64,000 bases of DNA from Cyathus striatus. Lineage: Eukaryota > Basidiomycota > Agaricomycetes > Agaricales > Nidulariaceae. Position numbers and translations under genes: made by a program. Where the stretch lies: positions 1,364,001-1,428,000 of the forward strand of contig JAOVFP010000015.1 of NCBI GenBank assembly GCA_025738555.1. The letters run 5' to 3'. Positions within the stretch are counted from its first letter, which is position 1; each line of letters starts with the position of its first letter. Shown here one piece after another: positions 59,776-64,000 of this stretch. The notes under the pieces are model-generated. The model searched no databases. It saw nothing but the letters and a program-made list of their open reading frames with translations, and was not told where the DNA came from.

Positions 59776-62163
59776 ATGGCCCCAACAGTCTATGAACTTC
59801 TCAGGACCTTTGATTCCCAGAACCATTTTGATGGGACAAACTACCCTGCATGGAACAGGGAGCTGGAGATGACATTTGGAGAGGATGAGGATTTTCTGGG
59901 GCACATAAAAGGCATGTCTACTGCCCCTTCTGTTGAGGACTCCAAGGATCGCACTGCATGGATTGCTATCGACACCCGTGCTCGCATGGCTCTCTACAAG
60001 ACCATTTCATCAAATGCCGTTCGTGATGCCCACTTTAAAGAAACATCCCCAGCTCAAACGGCATTTGCTGTTTACACCAGCCTCAAGTCTGAGTATCAGA
60101 AGGACTCACGTTGTCGTGGGTGAAACTTGATTAGTCATAAACACACACATATGGCTATATGGCCCGATGTCTGGAATCCACATCATCCGGATCTTTCCGA
60201 ATACACTACCAAATAATTCTCATGAGGCACTGCTTCTCAAGAAACAAACATATGGAAAACACAAGCCAATACCCAACTTCTTGGTGACCAATAATCAATA
60301 CCGTTAAAAATAGGACACCATTGTTCTTCACACCCATTGTTCAAGAACAATGCCTATGCATTCGATTACCAAGGACATGCCATTGTTTCTAATAATAGAA
60401 CCCCATTGTTCCTCACACCTATTGTTCAGAACAATGCCTATGCATTCGCTTACCAAGGTTATGCCATTGTTTCTAATAATAGGACTCCATTGTTCTTTTG
60501 CACCCATTGTCTTCATGCCCATTGTTTGCTGGGATCTATAAATAGAATTCCATTGTTCATCACCAGAACAATGTAATACTATTTCTGTCACCATTGTTCA
60601 AGACCTGACTCATCTCCTTGAACACCATTGTTCTGCGCAGCCTCCACCTCAAGACAATGGATCCACCATTACCAAATTTGAAGGACAATGCAGGATTGGT
60701 TTTGGATAGGATTAGTCAGCAGTAGGAGGAAAAGAGCATAAAAGGAGAGAGGAATTGAGCCTTAGACAGTAGTTTTATCCATTACCAAATAGCCCGCCAC
60801 TAGCTAGGATCTTACTCACCTGTTCATCCCCAGTAGTTATTCTTACACATTAGATACAGAATCTATTGTGCTTTTCTTCAGTTCTATTAGTAACATAAAC
60901 AACCCAGCTCAACTCACTGTATAAATAAATTCACAGTAATATCAAAGTAACTCAACTCAACTCAACGTAACGCAGCTCAACTCAATGTATCGAATCTCAA
61001 CATCACTTTTATCATATCTATTCAGTAGCAGCACATATTAGTTTATGTGCTGCAGCCACCAAGCTACAGTCAGAAACAACCAAGGCCCTCAACTTCGTTT
61101 TGACCTTCACCACAGCACCAATCTTTATATACAGCCTTCGCTGTACATACAAGCTTTCCTAGTGTTTCTAGCAGTCGTTGTTACCCTATACAGCTTTAGC
61201 CGTATACTCTAGAAACTCCCACAGTTCATCTCTTATTTACAGCCTTCGCTGTACCACACCAGTCACGGGCCAAGTTCTAAGCAAACCTAGCAAAGCCCCA
61301 CAGTTCATTGCCCATTTACAGTCTTTACTATACATCCCATATCATAGGAGTTTGCAGGAATACATACAATCAGTATCCCTCAACCCCCAGGTGCTAGGTA
61401 CGAATAAAGTCACTTCCTGCCAAACACCTAAGGTATCAATTACCTTGAACGACAACGTGCATCTCGGTTTGAGCTCAAGAAGTGCCTTTACAACCCTGTC
61501 CATGATATTGGGCAACCTGTGTCCATGTACATTCAGGATATCATTGCCGCCTCTGACGCTCTCACTGCCCTTGGTCACCCCCCCTCTCCCCTTGATGTTG
61601 TCGACTCTATTCTCATGAATCTCCACCCATCCTTCGCCATCATTCGCACTCTCCTCACATCACAATCTACAGAGCCGACTCTCACATCTACGAAGAAGAT
61701 GTTAACGGATCAGGAGGATACGAAAGTGGCCCTCAGTGGGGGGGATGTTCCCGAGTTGGCAAACTATGCCAAAAGGGGGGGTCAGGGCAAGAACCCCAAG
61801 GCTAAGAAAGGTGATTCGGATTCTGAGGGTGATGATCCCTCCTATGATTGGCTCAACCCCCGGAACAATGATGTTTGCCATCATTGTGGTCTTCCTGGTC
61901 ACCGCTCTTCCCATTGCATAGCCGACATGCCCCAACACATCAAGGACAGGATTATCAAGGAAGCTCGTGACCGTCGTCGTAAATGCTCTCCTTCACCTGT
62001 TGCCAATCATGCTCGTTTCATTGCTTCTGACTCTGACCTCGATTCTGATTCTGATGTGGAGACTTGTGAAGAGGGACATCTTGCCTTCTATGCCCAGGAT
62101 ATTGACACTCACCCTGTTTCCAAATCAGGTTCTGTGGGGGCTAGAAAGGGATGGAAAGGATGA
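59776..62163 (+). pseudogene. Copia-type gag, interrupted by a solo LTR
   Basis: Part 1 59776-60111 (MAPTVYELLRTFDSQ..., FDGTNYPAWNRELE) and part 2 61459-62163 (ASRFELKKCLYNP... to stop). Removing the LTR and one ACGT copy joins the parts in frame, so gag was intact before that insertion. It has a UBN2/gag-like helical region and, at about 61873-61917, a CCHC knuckle CHHCGLPGHRSSHC, followed by an acidic Ser/Asp stretch (ASDSDLDSDSDVE). As it stands, the frame stops at 60123. The role is RNA packaging into virus-like particles. Confidence 0.88.
60112..61454 (+). mobile_element. Solo LTR (family 1, copy iii) inside the gag-only element
   Basis: Ends TGTCG...CGACA, flanked by ACGT (60108-60111 and 61455-61458); removal restores the gag frame, which fixes the boundaries. 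It contains a ~83-bp tandem duplication at about 60334-60500, many CATTGTTCT/AGAACAATG motifs, a TATA-like CATAAAAGG near 60740, an ACTCAACTCAA simple repeat near 60950, repeated TACAGCCTTCGCTGTA motifs at 61130-61260 and the U5-like block AATAAAGTCACTTCCTG. Confidence 0.9.
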
Positions 62164-62262
62164 TGGGTTAAGGATTTTAGTTTCAGTGGGGGAGTATTTT
62201 ATTGGTGTTTGTTTTATTTCTCTTTCACTCCCCTCTTCTCTGTGCCTCTCCCCGAGTGGGGG

Positions 62263-62457
62263 TGTTAGAATCTGGGTGTTCATGTTGAGGCACAGCCGCA
62301 TAGTTACATAATATAGTTACATAATCGTTCTCTGTATGTACGCGCATTGTAGTTTCTGTGCAATTCACGGCTTCGTCTGTCACTATTGTCAGTCAGCGTT
62401 TTCAATCCGGTCTTCCTCCACGGTCAGCTCTTCAACTCTCCCCTTCTATTCTTGACA
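62263..62457 (+). repeat. 3' LTR of the gag-only element
   Basis: 195 bp, preceded by the purine tract and followed by AGTAG. Confidence 0.92.
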
Positions 62458-64000
62458 AGTAGCCTGTTGAAAATGTAAGTAATTTGAATATTGTTGAGTG
62501 GCTGAAATGAACATCTCTAAAGGCCGAAAGAAATCAGGAATTTCCACAAATTTACTGTCTCTTCTATCAATGTGTTCGCACAAGCAGAAAAAAGCATAGT
62601 ACCAGCCAACTATAAGACATTAGCTCTGATATATTCTGTAAAATATGATTACATACCATACTGTTCTGCTGTTTCAAATCTGAGCTGAGTTAGGAAATTT
62701 ACACAGGATTGAGCAACATCTGCATGAGTTTTTTGGAGGTCCACATAGAAACATTTTGATCGTTCTTTTGTTATTATAAAGTCATAGAATGACTTGTGGT
62801 GAAACTGAAACACAGAGAAACCACTGTAGGACTCATACCCTATTTTTATATCAATGAGGGAGTGAAGACTATTTAATGCAAAAAATGCTTCTCCTGGTGG
62901 GAGGGATAATAGCTGTTCCACAACAAGAAATAATATATTTTGATTCCAATTCACATCTCTTATAATGGGATTTGATGATCATTTCCCCCAACCAGGATGA
63001 AATAATGGTTTTTCAAGGCGATTGTCATTGAGAACCCCCAATATGGCAAGTATATATCCCAATACTTTCATAGTTCTTTCAGGCTCCTCCACTCTGGACA
63101 ATATTTCATGGTAAAGGAGATCAAGGTCAGCAAGAGGAGACCTATTCTTGCTATCTCTGATTCCAAGCACAATTTCAAGTTGTGCATTAGAATTGTGGTG
63201 GGGACTAGAAATAAATTTCATCACTGTTGCTGCATAAATGAACTGCCCTGATGACTGCTCAACAAGTTTCCATATGCTTGATGGTGGTGGCCATGGTCTA
63301 GGCACAGATTTAAAAGCCACTTTGAATTGACAATCATTTAAAATATGCAAGAATCCACTCTCAAGCACAGTTTGAATATCTTGTGAGGTTCCTGAAACCC
63401 CAGACAATGAGATGAACTGTGTTGCAGAACCAATCTCCTTAGTGTCCCAGACTTCTTGCAAATAAAGTTCTGGTCTACTGGTGATGAAGAAGTCTAGAGG
63501 AAATCCATCATACTGAACAGCTTTTGCCAACAGTTGTAGAATTTCTATTTGCATTGTTTCATCAAGACATTCATCCAGTCCATCAATTACTATGGCACTC
63601 CTACCCACACAGTAGACAGGATGCTGACAAGATTTGATTAATTTGAGACAAGGTTCAACAATAAGCTTTTGAAATTGACTGCTAATGGATGCATCAAAAA
63701 CAAGTCATGGATTCAGCCAAATCTCTGCTGAAATGTATTCTGCAAGCACATTATTAAGCATTGCAAGCTGATATGCGATGGTAGTGAATAGTTTTTTTGC
63801 ATTGTTTCGATCTTGTGAATCTCTCCAGAAAAAGAAGCTCGCGCCAAGATATCCTGCTTGAGAAGCTTCCTCACAAACTGATCGTGCTATGGATGACTTC
63901 CCAGCGCCTGCTGGCCCATGTAGATACGTAATGCTAGTTTCTTTCTCAGGTTCTTTAATCCACTGATTGATATCGCTGAGAAGTTGTTTTCGAGTGTCTG

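Larger units (their letters stand above)
59440..62457 (+). mobile_element. Gag-only copia-type LTR element (TR-GAG-like) in NACHT-G
   Basis: Two 195-bp LTRs (59440-59634 and 62263-62457) begin TGTTAGAATCTGGGTGTT and end TTCTTGACA, nearly identical. The target duplication AGTAG (59435-59439 and 62458-62462) matches the empty site expected from NACHT paralogs. A purine-rich GAGTGGGGG tract abuts the 3' LTR. The only coding sequence is gag; its stop lies 100 bp before the 3' LTR and no protease, integrase or RT is present. A solo LTR of another family interrupts gag. Such elements depend on enzymes of other elements. Confidence 0.9.
59139..64000 (-). pseudogene. NACHT-G, lacking exon 3 and split by a retroelement (runs off window)
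   Basis: Exon 1 enters from the right edge and ends at 62657. Exon 2 is 62609-62463 plus 59434-59314, split by the element at 59440-62457. Exon 3 is deleted: intron-3 sequence ending near 59290 joins intron-2 sequence directly. Exon 4-like sequence ends with TAG at 59139-59141. Nonsense codons lie at 63705-63707 (CGA to TGA) and 62979-62981. P-loop reads HGPAGAGKSS; Walker B AIVIDGLDECLD. The first codons lie beyond 64000. Clearly non-functional. Confidence 0.85.

Noticed and set aside
60300..60600. CRISPR-like array of short repeats
   Set aside because: The repeated CATTGTTCT motifs are irregularly spaced, occur in both orientations and lie within an LTR; the genome is eukaryotic.

Overview
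The window looks like basidiomycete nuclear DNA, most likely from an Agaricomycete; I cannot name the species. The grounds are short GT-AG introns, CACAG/TGCAG acceptors, TACTAAC-like branch sites, NACHT proteins of the type often labelled nwd2 in mushrooms, and nested LTR retrotransposons. Nothing is bacterial or viral, and there is no CRISPR array or rRNA.

The backbone is a tandem array of one two-gene unit, present seven times (A to G). Each unit has a + strand TRA2-like RRM/SR splicing-factor gene (5 exons) followed tail-to-tail by a - strand NACHT NTPase gene (4 exons). The NACHT 5' end faces the next TRA2-like gene across a spacer of about 2.1-3.4 kb. TRA2-like copies: A 29-240 (3' end only), B 17169-18690 (frameshift), C 26407-27978 (open), D 35938-37412 (broken), E 42910-44302 (open), F 49731-51321 (pseudogene), G 57034-58440 (pseudogene). 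NACHT copies: A 2033-4411 (split by an inversion), B 19440-23035 (interrupted by a TIR element), C 31117-33652 (one nonsense codon), D 38294-40768, E 45014-47531, F 51931-54478, G 59139-64000 (exon 3 lost, retroelement inserted, runs off the window). The spliced models of NACHT B (insertion and one target-site copy removed), C, D, E and F are all multiples of three, as are TRA2-like C and E. This supports the exon models.

Mobile elements have invaded unit A and the A/B spacer most heavily: a 1.6-kb element with 8-bp target duplication, then a 9.1-kb block bounded by ~50-bp inverted repeats. That block holds a dead Ty3/gypsy element, two solo LTRs of another family and a hAT-like element. Around this nest, from about 1.9 to 16.7 kb, CpG is strongly depleted compared with paralogous spacers, and most premature stops are CGA to TGA, the pattern expected from deamination of methylated CpG. 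Other insertions are a 1.1-kb element with 230-bp TIRs in NACHT-B, a 1.06-kb element in the B/C spacer, a 2.4-kb composite insertion in unit C, and a gag-only copia-type element with its own nested solo LTR in NACHT-G.

The most interesting biology is the repeated pairing of an innate-immune-type NTPase with an SR splicing factor. The NACHT paralogs differ mainly in a few short, length-variable patches outside the NTPase core. Any functional link between the two families is inference; the sequence shows only co-amplification and conserved arrangement.
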